Positions 32,236 to 43,955 of a stretch of DNA of 64,000 nucleotides are shown here, piece by piece (positions within the stretch are counted from its first letter, which is position 1; every line of letters begins with the position of its first letter). Source of the stretch: Undaria pinnatifida (lineage: Eukaryota; Sar; Phaeophyceae; Laminariales; Alariaceae); NCBI GenBank assembly GCA_012845835.1, contig JABAKD010000008.1, positions 7,796,775-7,860,774 of the forward strand. Reading direction: 5' to 3'. The position numbers were made by a program, and so were the translations under genes. The notes beneath the pieces were generated by a model. That model did not search any database. It was given only the letters and a program-made list of their open reading frames with translations, and had not been told where the DNA came from.

Positions 32236-35200
32236 ATGCGAATGTACTCACTGGAAGGCGATGGAGTCTGTGAGCAGTTGTACGAGTTCGCCTGGTGTAA
32301 AGATGAGTTGTCGTTCCGACCTAGCATCAACATTCCAGACACCATTGTCTACAAGTTTGGGCAGCCTATCAGTTGGTATTTCACGGGAATGGATGGGAAG
32401 GTAAAAAAGAAGTTCAAGACGAACATCATCAACAGCAAGATCGAAGAGGCGTTCGTGAAAGCGAATGTAGGGTCCGATATCGTGGCGTACTACATTTCGT
32501 GGACAAGCGGTGCGCCCAGGTATCAAGACGGTAAGCACGATTATTTTTCCAAGCTTGTGTATGAAACATGTGACAGGCAGATCCCATCTTGTATGGGCGC
32601 CACGCATGTATCCGCGATATAGAAGCAAATATGATCGTACCCCAATGCTGTACACACCACGCAGAATTCACGTACAGCAGTTTTGCAACGTACAGGTCGC
32701 ACTATATTGATCAGCCATCTTCCTGTACCGGCATGTCTGAACAAACATTGATGATGCCGTTAAACGTCCCGCGCGGCATTCCGTAAAGCGGAATAGGGAA
32801 TAGCTGCAACCGTACATGGAATCGCAAGGTAAATAACGTCTTAGTATATCGAAGGGTGGGCACGTGTGAGAGGGACGAGTCGCATACCTGGTATTAAAGA
32901 ACTGCGTCAGAGGCGTCGTCGAAGTCGGGTCATTGGATCACATTAGTTCCGTAGTAATGGCTAGACCAGGCACCATTCCGTTACTATTGCCGCTTACATG
33001 TATGTGTAGGAATCTACTTTTGATAAACGACACTAAAGGCCACTAAAGCCGGCAGCACCCAGCTCTCGCAGCTATGGCGTGCTTTGGTTGAACAAGTGCC
33101 GCTGCACACCTTTGGCAGCAGGGGATCTGTTTAAATTATGCAGATTGCACTCGTACGGATAATTGAGGATCACTTTGTTTCGGATCGCGACAAATTCAAA
33201 GGTAGTGCATGCTCACTGACGTGCGACCTGTCATCCCTCATTTCGCAGAAGGGAACAACACAACAAGCATCGAGTACCTGGATCGACAAGGATTACGTGA
33301 GTTTCGTTATTACTGCTACAGGGCTCCATGCATATTTGCAAGGTTGTGTTCTGTAGGGTACTCACAGAACCATACCCGGGAATTTTACCCGGGTATTACA
33401 AAGAACTTCTTTAAGCCCTGTAAGACATTCATACCTGTACCTGGAACTTCTGTAAGTTCTGCACGACGTTCATACCCGTACCCGGAACTTCTGTGAGTTC
33501 TGTACGCCCGTGTCGCAACACGCAGAACTTCTGTGAATTCTGTAACACTTCCGTGCCAGTGCCCGGAACTTGTGTAAGGTCTGTAAAAACCCCATACCCT
33601 TACCCGGAACTTGTGTGACTTCTGTAAGACTGGCACAATACGCGGGGTACGAGTATACCCTTGTTACAATGCCCTAGTGCCGGTACAGACTAGGGTCGAA
33701 TGCCGCGCAATGTTAATGTTATGCATTATGACGTCATGTCTCGTCAGCCATACACAACCGCACACCACACCGACACGAAATAACGAACTACAATGCACAC
33801 AACACCGGTCTACTATTCTGCCGGTGCAGCAGAATGCGACGTATCTCGTCGAGTACTGGGCCGTTTACGGTACAGGATAGCTTCCGCGATAATAGCTCTT
33901 CATCATGCCAAAACAGCCGTAAGAGTTGCGAGGTGATCCGGGGCGTGTGGCGCAAACCAGGCGCAGTGTCATAAATAAGAGCTTATTTGCGACACCGGTG
34001 TCGCAAGATTTGAATAAGGATTTACGACACCGGTGTCGTAAATGGCATTACCCTTTTTTCTTTACTACTAGTATTTGGCTATTTCTCACGTTTCTGCTCT
34101 CCGCCAACAAAATGTATGCACAACGGTCGCATGGTGGTTGCATTATACCTGTGGTATCAAGGAAGCAGAGCAGCTACCTTAGACTGCTGTACGTAAAAAC
34201 AAAAGTGATATTTGTCCTACTATTACGAAAAATGCAATTCACACATCGTTTTAAAACATGGTCGGGACGACAGAACACTCATCTTCTCCCTGCGTAAACA
34301 AGCAAGTGTACGCGCGAAAAACGCATCTACTCTTCTTGCGCCACCCTCTTTTACACATAAGTAAATACCCCCCTCCAAAGGGAACATTTTTTTTCTACTC
34401 TCTCGCGTGCCCCCCTCCTATATTCCCTCATACTAACTGTGCTACTTCCAAAATATTTGTACATGTTTGTCAGTATTTAACCGTCTGCTCTCGCTCCACC
34501 TCTCCTGCCTGTTCCTGTAAACTTTTTCTTATACAAATACAAGAAATTTAGAGTATTAACAGCGTTTTTGTATTTTTCCCCCAGTTGCAGCACAAGAGTG
34601 CAAATCGTGTAGTAGTCCGAAACTACCCCTATTAATACCCAAACTCGTGTTTGTGCAATAGTCGTCCTCGTCCTTCTGCTATTCTCTTCGTTCCACTCTG
34701 ACATACGCACACGTACGCGTTGACGTTTCTATGGTATCGCTCATACCTTATTTTTATTAAGAATATGTTGCTCCTTCTTAAGTGCTGCTGCTGCCTCCTC
34801 TATTTTGCTGCTGTGCTACTATTAATGCTGCACGCAGTCACATGCTTTCATTCTCTTCTGTTGCGTCGCTCTCTTTTGATCTGCTCGCCTATCTTTCCTC
34901 GTTATTTTCTAGTTTGCCGTTCGCTGCTACGTTTATGTCAAGTACTTGGGTTCTACACTCACTTTTTATTCTGCCTAGCATGCTGCCTACTTATAGTTCA
35001 CCTCCGGAGGGAGAACTTGTATGTGGTACCAGTTTGTGTTATTACCTTGTCTGTTCGCCCCCTTGAGGTAGATATTTACCCGGGTATTCCCCGTAGCCGG
35101 AACTTCTGTGGAGTTATACGGCATTCATACCCGTAGCCGAAACTTCTTTACAATGTTGTATTCTGCGGGGTATATACAGAAACATACCCGGGGTATTTAC

Positions 35201-37570
35201 CGGGTATTACCCTGCAAATAACTTATGCAAATTATGTATGACATTTATACCCGTACCCGGAATTTTTGTAAGTCCTGTACGCCCGGCCACAATACCCGGG
35301 GTACGGATGCAACACTCTTATACTTGCCCAGAAAATCTGTGAGTTCTGTACGCCCTCGCTACATTGCGCGGAACTTCTGTGAGTTATGTAAGACTTTCAT
35401 AGCCTTACCCTGAACTTCTGTGAGTTCTGTATGACGTTCATACCCGTACCTGGATCTTCTGTCAGTTCTGTACGCCTGTGCCACAATACCCGGGGTACGG
35501 GTTCATTTTTATACCGTACCCGGAACTTCTGTGAGTTCTGTACGCCTGTGCCAAAATACCTGGAACTTCTGTGAGTTATGTGACACTTCTATACCCGTAG
35601 CCGGAACTTCTATTAGTTCTGTAAGACTCCCATACCCTTATCCGAAATCCGCAAACCCTACACAACACAACCTTGCGTACCGGTATTTGGAGCAAAGAGC
35701 TGTCAATTTGATTCTTGATCGCGTGGCGATGAGTACGCTTTGAAATGCGGTGTCACTTACCATTTTGGGTTAGGCTACGAAGAGCTATAGGAAGTATACT
35801 AAATGGTAGTGTAGCCTACAAGAAAGGGATTCTCCCTCAAGTAAGATCAAATATTGCATGGAGTATAAAGCTGTGGAGTAGACCTATAGGGGGAACATGG
35901 AACATGCAATTCCGCGACCTGTTCATTTCGAAAGATGGTGTAACTGTTGATATCCGCTCCACTTGTAGGCGATTTTCTGTACAACCGCTGGAAGGAGCGA
36001 AACGGGATCCTCCAGCGATTTGTCGAGCCCAAGGGAACTCGAAATGGTGGGTGGTTGAGGACTCAGACAGAAAAGTAGATGTCCTAGCTAATAGTATACC
36101 GGCACAGGAAATGTTGGTCGATCGTGGAAGTCTCAAAGACATAGCAGTAGCCGTAGATTTTCCGAGTTGTTCTTGTGATAGATATAATACGTTTTGCAGC
36201 TATTCCTGGACCTTGCTGCACAGAATGTGGTAGTTCATCTCGTGCCAGGCCAACATGCCAGGTACAACTTCACGTTTGGTGGTGGCACCTAGACTCATGC
36301 ATCCATATATCCTCCCCCGGTCATCTTCATTCAACGGCAGCGATGGTGAGAGCCATCTGGTCTCCAAAAATGTGTCTGTTGGAGAGGAGAGTGAATAGCC
36401 GTCAACTGCACGACAGGCGCTATGGAATTTATGAGCGAGCTGTCACGTACGATGGCCCCGACATATACAGCAATGCAAGTGAGTCCTCTGCAAAACGTAC
36501 AATGCTGGAGTTTAGATCGACATGCCGTATCATGCTTGCGACGCCTTCGTCTTGCGTATAAGCGCGTGATGCATGCGTTCACGTAGACAGTGTCATAATG
36601 TCCCGAAGTTGAGGGGGGGATCTAGCATATTGCAGGCATGTCTAGGGTCGAATCAGGCGCATATCAGGTAATATTGTGTACGCTAGTATCCGTGGCCGGT
36701 CTGTACATGCGAGCAGTCCTTCCAACCCAACCGCTTGTATCAATGGGACTTCACGCAGGTCGTAGAGATAGTTCCAGATTATCAATATGCTAGTACATGC
36801 ATGGGCATAATATGTATCTAGTCGGCGTTCCCGGCGGCCTAGAAGGTGGATCTCCTCTCTACTAAAGTCGATTTCATTCGTTCAAGTCCCCCCGAGTATA
36901 CGCTCGTGCTCGCAAGGGCTTCCCCTGCCTAAAAGTTGATAGCGGAAAGCGCGAGAGCGTGAGTCATAAAAAAATTCGATGAAAATCAACGAGCATAAAA
37001 GCTGATGCTGGACATGCTGAACCCTATTCGCGATAAATATGGAGGCACGTACCGGGGGGGGCAGGGAGGAGATCTGTGACCTCGGCTTGGCCAGATCGTT
37101 GAAGGTAAAACCGTAAGAATTGAGCTGGAAAGCAAAATGATGGTGGCAAAAAAGTACCCTACAAGTTTGTTTAACGTCGTTGCGACGACAGGACAACGAA
37201 AAGGCGTTGGTGTGGATTGTTTAGTCGCAATATTGACCGCCAGAGTCCCCTCGCCATCTTTTCCTGTGCCCGTCTCATCCCGTGCGTAGCTCCGCTTCGG
37301 GGTAGCGTGTTGCCGACGCAAGTACAGAGGTGCTGTGAATGCATAGTGGCGCATGTGAGCGAAGTGCTGTTCAAGAAAACGAGAATCTGTCGCATGTCTC
37401 TCAATTTCAAGATCGACTCCCGCGATCGCGTATGGCTGCTCTGGAGCAACTCTATACGACTTTCGTCAGATATACCACCAGGGCGGGAATCGGCCACCCA
37501 CATAGGCAACCCTATCAACATCGACGAGCTGGTGAGAACTTCGGAAGAAAACCTGGGCTTCTCCTTATAA
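32236..37570 (+). CDS. Four-exon conserved-looking protein gene of unknown function
   Basis: Exon 1 (32,236-32,530) starts ATG and encodes a non-repetitive globular stretch containing [20 protein letters not shown] and [11 protein letters not shown]; its donor is GACG|GTAAGC. Exon 2 (33,249-33,296) has acceptor CTCATTTCGCAG and donor TTAC|GTGAGT and encodes [15 protein letters not shown]. Exon 3 (36,341-36,478) has acceptor TTCAACGGCAG and donor GCAA|GTGAGT and encodes [20 protein letters not shown]. Exon 4 begins at 37,290 after a pyrimidine-rich tract ending GCGTAG and encodes [20 protein letters not shown] and [19 protein letters not shown]. It ends at TAA 37,570 or at a donor GAGCTG|GTGAGA at 37,531. 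All three junctions are phase 1 and keep the frame. I do not recognise the family. Its introns (0.7, 3.0 and 0.8 kb) hold minisatellites, palindromes and a SINE. Confidence 0.65.
33341..33860 (+). repeat. Head-array-tail minisatellite element, locus 1
   Basis: The head (TTGTGTTCTGTAGGGTAC...ACCCGGGTATTACAAAGAAC) is followed to about 33,640 by units of about 40 bp built on CCCGGAACTTCTGTGAGTTCTGTA. A tail then contains ATGTTATGCATTATGACGTCATGTCTCGTCAGCCA. Loci at 35,060-35,660 and 54,497-54,990 share the head and units, and the last also shares the tail. It lies in intron 2 of the four-exon gene. Confidence 0.8.
33987..34043. repeat. Two perfect palindromes centred on GACACCGGTGTC
   Basis: TTGCGACACCGGTGTCGCAA (33,987-34,006, 20 bp) and a 24-bp palindrome at 34,020-34,043 (TTTACGACACCGGTGTCGTAAA plus one flanking pair). 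They share the 14-bp core CGACACCGGTGTCG, but their arms differ in a compensating way (GCGACA versus ACGACA). Confidence 0.9.
34044..35060. other. Intronic sequence, no gene recognised
   Basis: AT-rich with T-rich stretches. Frames at 34,720-35,136 are Leu/Cys/Ser-rich and unsupported. TCCGGAGGGAGAACTTGTATG at about 35,004 resembles the tail words of the GC-hairpin family. Confidence 0.45.
35060..35660 (+). repeat. Head-array-tail minisatellite element, locus 2
   Basis: The longest array here: about a dozen units related to CCGGAACTTCTGTGAGTTCTGTA(C/T)G(A/C)C. The head-like GGGGTATTTACCGGGTATTACC appears inside at about 35,191-35,215, so the locus looks like two partly merged elements. Confidence 0.8.
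35745..36233 (+). CDS. Hypothetical ORF of 162 codons inside the large intron
   Basis: The composition is protein-like in the middle (for example [20 protein letters not shown] and [18 protein letters not shown]). No family was recognised. The minus strand is also open at 35,837-36,142. It lies just upstream of exon 3 of the four-exon gene but is in a frame that would need its own splice sites, so it may be a captured gene fragment or an alternative exon. Confidence 0.35.
   Translation: MRCHLPFWVRLRRAIGSILNGSVAYKKGILPQVRSNIAWSIKLWSRPIGGTWNMQFRDLFISKDGVTVDIRSTCRRFSVQPLEGAKRDPPAICRAQGNSKWWVVEDSDRKVDVLANSIPAQEMLVDRGSLKDIAVAVDFPSCSCDRYNTFCSYSWTLLHRMW
36830..37155 (+). mobile_element. tRNA-derived SINE, copy 2
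   Basis: A-box-like CGGCCTAGAAGG (about 36,835-36,846) and B-box-like GTTCAAGTCC (36,880-36,889). The body GCGCGAGAGCGTGAGT..., GATGAAAATC and GCTGAACCCTA(T/C) matches the SINE at 16,652. It ends around GGCAAAAAAG. It sits in intron 3 of the four-exon gene, in sense orientation. Target duplications are not clear. Confidence 0.75.
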
Positions 37571-38389
37571 TACACGCATATGCGTAGCACTATGACTGCT
37601 CACCCGTTGTTTCCCGTTGGACATCTGAAGAATAGATTTTGTCGCCGATATGTTGTACCTGGTATGCTGTATTCCACCGACTATATATAAATACTTGGAG
37701 GATTATCCAGAGATTGCACGAGAGCAGCTGAAATCTCCGATTTAAACCAGGTTTTGAGTTGTCTTCGAGATAACTCGAGCTGAGGTCCACCTCTCGACGT
37801 GCTGTTTCCTGGACGCGCCTCACCTTGCTCAACTCTCCTGACCCTGTCGGGGTCGGCCTCGGCCGTTCTCGCTTCGTGTAGGGACAGCTGGTGCAAATTC
37901 GTGCTTTTTTCGAAAATTTTATTGCGAAAAGTCAAGTGCGTAGTCGTAGGTACATACACACACAAAAAAATGGATCATTAGTAACCGTACAACAGTAGCT
38001 TGAGGGATAGCCCCGGACGACTGTCAATCGACTTGGCGCGAGTTCGAAACTCGATCAAACCAGTTTTTCAAGTTCGTTTCTTTGTTTTATTTTCTCTGGG
38101 TGCGCCTCGGTGTGTACATTATTTGATACTCTTTTACTTATACTTTTTTCCCCTTTTTTTTTGTTCTTCATGTACCGACTCTAAGCAAAGTGAAAATATC
38201 ATTGTACTTCGTATGACTTTCATTTTACTGGATGTGATGCTTGCTGTTGTCGAACTGCCGCAGCTGCCGCTCCTGCTGTTGTTGAAATTGCACGTACATA
38301 GTAATTGTATAAAATAAAAAAAGATGGGGCATGGGATATGTGGCACAGAAGTAGTTGCTCTGTTGGGGTACACCGGCACAAACCCATGG
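37571..38389. other. No firm gene; weak minus-strand frame
   Basis: A minus frame at 37,681-37,965 has a charged stretch (HQLSLHEARTAEADPDRVRR) but lacks supported splice borders. CGCGAGTTCGAAACTCGA near 38,038 resembles a tRNA T-arm without the rest of a tRNA. Confidence 0.35.
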
Positions 38390-38900
38390 CAGTTTCGTTT
38401 TCGTTTCTGTGCTGCGTAGTTGCTTAGTTTAGATACACTGGCAGATAACTCATATCTGGCACAAAATAGTTACTTTGTTAAGATACGCTGGCGTACAGTA
38501 CAGTAGTTGCTTACTTGATATACACTGGCAGATAACTATGGCAGAGTTGGGGTTTCATTAGTACTACTGTGCTGCGCGAAGGTGGGGTGTGGGAATTCTG
38601 GCGCAGCAGATGTTTACTTGGGACACACTATTAATAGCACTGCTCAGAATCATGGCAGTTTTTGAGGGTTCCATGAGAACCGTGCTGCGCGGCGATGGGG
38701 CATGGGAGATCTGGCACCAGTAGTTGTTGTGTATGTAGTTGGGATACCCTAGCACAAAACTATTGGCAACTTGGGGGTTCAAACCACGATTTTGGCCATC
38801 ATTGCCGAATACCGACCGTTCTTTTTCGCCAAGGGATATGCTGGCATAGCAGTGAGCGGGAGTTTGGTTTTGATACCCTCGCATTGAAGTAGCAGCAGCT
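38390..38900 (+). repeat. Degenerate tandem repeat, about 110-130 bp units
   Basis: Recurring words are CTGGCACA(A/G)AA(A/G)TAGTT(A/G)CT, GATACACTGGCAGATAACT, TATGGCAG..TTGGGGTTTC and TGTGCTGCGCG..G.TGGGG(T/C)(G/A)TGGGA. Roughly four diverged units. Confidence 0.6.
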
Positions 38901-39370
38901 GTGGTCGTGGCGGCAGTAATGGGAATAGCAGTCCTATGTTAGCGCAAGCCTGTGACTGGCCGTGCATGGAATGTTCGGTGATGGTGTCGTGACCATGCGC
39001 CATTTTCACATAAATAACAATAACTCTGCTGCATTTCACTTTCCTTTAGGCTCTCATGCAAGATTGGAGGTTGGTTGCACGTTTGACTTCGTCTATCTAT
39101 TCCGGTTGTTAGTTCCATTCGTTACCTTCTGAACTCCCCATTATCTGTTTACCCTACTATGTTGCCCTACTTTTTCTATTTTCCTCAACTTCTTGGCAGT
39201 ACATTCTGTCACTTTTTTGTTTTCCTAAACCCCTTAACACTACGTAGTGCCTTTTTTGCTTGTTTGCCTTTCACATCCCCGACCATGCCGGGTATGCGCA
39301 GAGCCGCAGGATGGCGTCAGCCCGCCGCGGTGAAGCCCCCCTTGTATTCATATAGAACTACTTATTAGTA
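38901..39370. other. No gene recognised
   Basis: Ends with a GC-rich block (CGCAGAGCCGCAGGATGGCGTCAGCC ... CCCCTTGTATTC, about 39,290-39,350) that resembles the GC-hairpin tails found elsewhere in the window. Confidence 0.45.
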
Positions 39371-39640
39371 TCGATTTCCTGAGCAACCTCCATTTTTGTC
39401 GCTTCCCACAGTAACTTTGAGACATATTACTCTCCGGATGGCTGAGCGGGCTCGGATGCCTGAAACAGCGCTTCTCAGCGCTTCTCACCATTTCCTTTTT
39501 TATTAGTATACTATCAATGTTTTTTTTCCCGATGATACCGGGATTCAAACCCACGCACACCAGGCTTATAAGCGGACAGTCTATCCACTAAACCACAAAT
39601 TCACAGTGACTCTGCGGTGTTCTTCTCAGCGCTTCTCACC
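39371..39640 (-). repeat. tRNA-like composite repeat, locus 1
   Basis: On minus, 39,533-39,603 reads TGGTTTAGTGGATAG (A box) and GGGTTTGAATCC (B box). On plus, 39,434-39,480 carries TGGATGGCTGAGCGGGCTCGG-like A-box sequence and a CAGCGCTTCTCAGCGCTTCTCA tail. Neither folds into a full cloverleaf: acceptor and anticodon arms do not pair. Both halves recur at 46,012-46,380. Confidence 0.6.
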
Positions 39641-39702
39641 GTTTCACTTTTTATGAGTATACATACATATAATACTATCAATGATTTTTTAATGAGTATC
39701 AT

Positions 39703-39906
39703 TGTGGATACCAGGCCCTATTCCCTAGATCTCACCGCCTCCTTATCACTGCAATTTTTCAAGACCATCCTGGCTCCTCGAGGGCACTCTGAGGTGTTCC
39801 CTCATCGTTGACCCTCGAGAGTGCGGTTACGCACACAACCCACCTCGGTGTGTCTCCACACCTCCTTATACCAAACAGAAACCTGCGACGGGACCACCGT
39901 CCCACA
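39703..39906 (+). mobile_element. Solo LTR of the gypsy family with 4-bp TSD
   Basis: TGTGGATACCAGGCCCTATT to CCACA, homologous over its whole length to the LTRs at 23.55 and 31.33 kb. It is flanked by TCAT at 39,699-39,702 and 39,907-39,910. It lies just before large repeat copy C and is the product of LTR-LTR recombination. Confidence 0.85.
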
Positions 39907-40689
39907 TCATTATTATTACAAGGACTCCGCATGGGTAGAGCAGGGCAGCACTTTGACTTGTTCGATTCAATATCCCATGGAGAATAAAATCCGTTACTAC
40001 GCAACACATAGTGTACGCGTGTAGCAGGTAAAGTAATGCCAAGAGATCGATATAGACTAACAGTGGACTACTTACTTCTGCCGTTTCTTGCGTGAATCCG
40101 ATTCCGAGCTTCATCATAATATTCCAATCGGATAAATCCGAGCCCACGCAGACTGACCCTCTAGTCTGGCCACGAAGAGACGTTTCGAGTGCGTTTCTTG
40201 ATGTTTTCACTCAACCAAACATCCAGGGCCAGCAAGGGGGTGGCTACGTATGCTGCATGTTGTCTACCTAGCCACTGAGAGGCGCGCACTGAGCCAGCAT
40301 CTGCTACACCATGCATGATAGTATCTAGATCCGAGACTCGCAGAGCGACTGTCTGTGTGTATAGTCTGATCGTGGAGAGACTTGTGCTGACGGCATTCTA
40401 GGCGTGAAACAAGGTGTCGCTGCCTTCGTCATTCAATTCCCCGAATGCTACTTTAATAATAATTCTGCTACTTGTTGCTATCTGGCAGATAGAGTATTAG
40501 TAGTACGCGATAGCACACAACTAAGAACTTGGCCGTTAAGAATTTCAGGCTCGAGTTTTAGACAAAAATAAAAATAACATATACTACCTGGTATGGCCTT
40601 GTATCTGATCGCTGGTCGCTGATTGGCCGGGGATCGTACATAAAGTAACCGTCATCTGGGGGCGATAGGGTCTCATCCCAGGATCATAA

Positions 40690-41225
40690 TCAATCCACAC
40701 ATACATATACAACTCCGACAACCCGGGAACAAACACGGATGGATATCACCAGGATTGATATCTCCCCGCACAGTGTGGAAATCCCCAACCTCACCGACCG
40801 GCCGATCTCTGATTGGCTGGGGGCCATATATTGTAGTGCCAGCTCCACCCGGGGACGATAGGGTTCCATCCCCGGTCCATAGGTCATTCTATATATCTAG
40901 AAATTAGACAAACCGGGGAATTAAACCGATTTCTCTCCGGTCGTCACCGCCCCTACCGGTGTGGAAGCCCCAACTCCGTTGGCTAAAATCGCTGATTGGT
41001 TCGAGCTCCACAGCGCCGCCCCACCCTATTAATAGGAGGATGATAGAGGCTCACCAACCAATGGGGGGCAGTTCCGTCGCACAGAAGGGAGATAGGGCCC
41101 CATCCCCGGTTCAGAAATCCTCCGAATCTCTACAGTTCCAACAACGCAGAACTATAACGATGATCTCCCGGGTCGATACCTCCCCGCACGGCGTGTCAAC
41201 CCCGAGACCCCATTGGCCTATTCGT
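40690..41225 (+). repeat. CCAAT-rich sub-array of copy C (about 3 units)
   Basis: Same unit order and number as copy A: CTGATTGGCT at about 40,809 and CTGATTGGTT at about 40,992, with GGGACGATAGGG and CATCCCCGGT words. Confidence 0.75.
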
Positions 41226-42453
41226 GATTTGCTGGTAGGCTTTGTTTGACCCAATAAGCTCACAGTTATTTCGACTGACTCGGCTTTTCTCGCCTACTTC
41301 AGTATACGAGAAACATTTGCAATGCGAGCGCAATTCGACCAGCTATTTGCATGATAGATCGCACAAATAGATCGCACAAAAAAGCGATTTTAAGCCCATA
41401 ACAGGTTGGCGTGCCGAGCAAGCACGCTCAAAATGAGGGTGAGAAACTTTTCAACAGCAACAACAGTACCAAACGCAATATATAAATGAACGAATTAGAG
41501 CGATTTGAATCCAGGGTTCAGAGCCCCCCGGTTATAAACACAATTCCAAACACAAAAAATGGGGTGTTCCATGCAAAACGACATAATAAATAGAACCAAC
41601 ACTTGCACAACACAAGTACAATAAACGTGGAAAAAAGCCTGAAATGAGGCCAAAACAGTGCGTAGTTGACCCGCGTAATGATGGTCGAATAGTCATTAAA
41701 TAGCATAATCACCTCTTTGTCGCTTATGCGACACCAAAGGAAAATGCTGAAAATCCCGATTTCGTTCGCTTATCCTAAAAACCTAAGTTCGCTAATATAT
41801 TTGAGCGGGTTTTCTTGCATACTACTCGGGTAGGGCAAAAATTCGCATGCGACACCGCAGTTCTTACAAAACGGTCGACCTCAGGATGAATCTATACAAT
41901 TGGTACCCAGGGTGTCAAAGATACAGCCATTCGGGACATAAGAGCGGTCAAATCGCCATGTCCCGGCATACTAACAGCCATACAGTGCCCACAACAGATA
42001 AGAGCAATGAGCGCCTGCTTCGGCATGTCACAAGGGGGCATTGAATCGGAATACCCCCACTGTGTACTGCTGCTGTAATTACTTGTTGGTGTAGCTTGTC
42101 TGAAAAGCTGTTCTCGTATTGTATCAGTTTTTTTGTCCATATCTCTTCCATTATCCTTTTGCACTACTCTCGCCCTCCCTCCCAGTAGTAGTATAACTCA
42201 GATCAGGGGTCACAGAGCGGGCCCTCTTGCCCCCTCCCCACTACGGTACATGCCTTAATTTATATCCCTCGTCAATTCGCGTCGAATTGTACCTACCCAC
42301 GCTGCTAGGCGTTCTCAGCAGTTAGCTGATCCTATTTTAGCATTTCTGCAAATAATCAAATATCACAACAGTGGGAGTCAAACTCAAGGACCAACGCTAG
42401 TAGTATTCGAAGGTAACTACTAGATAGACCATCGGGGCGACCACCTCTATATA

Positions 42454-42460
42454 ACTCACT
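42454..42460 (+). other. SINE empty site in copy C
   Basis: Single ACTCACT in TATATAACTCACTAGAGATC, the unoccupied counterpart of the SINE site in copy B. Confidence 0.8.
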
Positions 42461-43510
42461 AGAGATCAGCAATCAGCAATTAGCAGCGAGGAGCACGTCA
42501 TGTAGGGAGCAACAGAAAACTGTTTGTCAGCTACGTACCAACACGACCGCTCTTTTTCCAGTTGACCGCGGCAAACGACCAAAACAGCAACGGAGGCAGA
42601 GGCACCACAGCAACAACGAAGCACGCCTTCCACACCGTCTATACTTCTCCATAGAGTATTCTCGGGCTAAAAAAACATTAAACAATGCGATACCGGGACG
42701 AATGCATGCCACTGTTTTCTTCCGTGGATACCGTCTACTACTTACTATACGACCTTCGCGTGGCGCAGCTTAACAACAGGAACAATTTTCCCATTGTTTT
42801 TTATGTCGAAAAAAGTTATTCCCTTTTTTTTGGTACACCCTCCCCTTTGCTGTAAGTCAGACAAAAAGCGTGTGTGTAATAGAGCGCATCAGTGTGTGTG
42901 CTCTTACTCGTATCTATATTACTTGCACGAGTACAAATTTTGTCGACGTGCCCGAACTACCATCCTCGAGGCCGGGGACGCAGCCACTTGCAATGCTGCT
43001 GTGTGGCGTTTTTTGGCGCAGCGATCGTTATCACTACCTCCTCGTTTTAGTCATGCGTGCGCTTGCCATGTCTATCCATGTACGTACGTACCTACCGAAA
43101 TTCAATAATGAAATGCACTACTACTATGATACCATACCTACCGCGGTGCCATGGGGACTTTTTTTAAAGAAATTAATATTTGTTTGGGACGAAATATTAC
43201 GCCAATTTGGAAATAATGTCTTGCCAAGTTTGAGTTTATCAACCTCTCCACACATCAAGATCCGAAGAATAACTGGAGAGTACTGTTCAAGAAAAAGAAT
43301 TGTACGCTTCTCGCTTGTCTCGCTCAGCATCCATCCGCGTTCACTTCGAGGTGCGGAGCGGATAAGGCAGGGCGAGCGGCGTTGGAGCCGCCCCCCGAAG
43401 ACGGCGCTCGAACGAAGCGATTTGACCGAGAAATTCCAGTTCCGAGCATCCCATACTGAGGGCGAGACGAAAAACACTCCAGACCAAATCCCTGTCCCCT
43501 AAAGAATAAA

Positions 43511-43955
43511 AATCATCATATATATATTATTACGTAAGGTATTCCGTACATACCGTCTGCATGATCGCCTCCCAACCTATGCCAAGCGAAGTATGACTAA
43601 CGAAGTAACGTAATTGAGCGCGTGTACACTAAGCGTTCCTTTCAAAACAATAACGATTCGCATTTCTCCCTTTCGTTCTCAATGGCGGTGACATTGCATG
43701 ACCACATCACCTCGCCTGTTGTATTTGGCAATATGTATCTCTTTCTTATAATTAGCGATGTCAGAAAATAATGGTATCTACATGATTGTACCTATCGATT
43801 GAAATATTCTATCTTTCGATCCATGTACAACAACAAATTATGAAGCTTTTAACACGTTGTTTACTGCACCTAAGAACTGGGTTGCATACTACATGTAACA
43901 TCAAACCTTCTAGGAAAATAAACATTACCAGGCGGGTGATATAAAGGGGTGTCTT
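43511..43955. other. No gene recognised
   Basis: AT-rich with short frames only. Confidence 0.5.

Larger units (their letters stand above)
39911..43510 (+). repeat. Large noncoding repeat, copy C (about 3.6 kb)
   Basis: Closest to copy A over 39,911-41,740, then has about 530 bp (41,745-42,270) partly shared with copy B but missing from A. It then continues through GCTGCTAGGCGTTCTCAGC, the empty SINE site, GGCGCAGCTTAAC and the terminal GCGATTTGACCGAGAAATTCC block. No coding frame is shared by the three copies. Confidence 0.8.

Noticed and set aside
38035-38075. tRNA T-arm CGAGTTCGAAACTCG
   Set aside because: A good T-arm-like hairpin, but no matching acceptor, D-arm or anticodon arm around it.
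39533-39603. Minus-strand tRNA gene
   Set aside because: A and B boxes are good, but acceptor and anticodon stems do not pair. The sequence recurs as part of a composite repeat.
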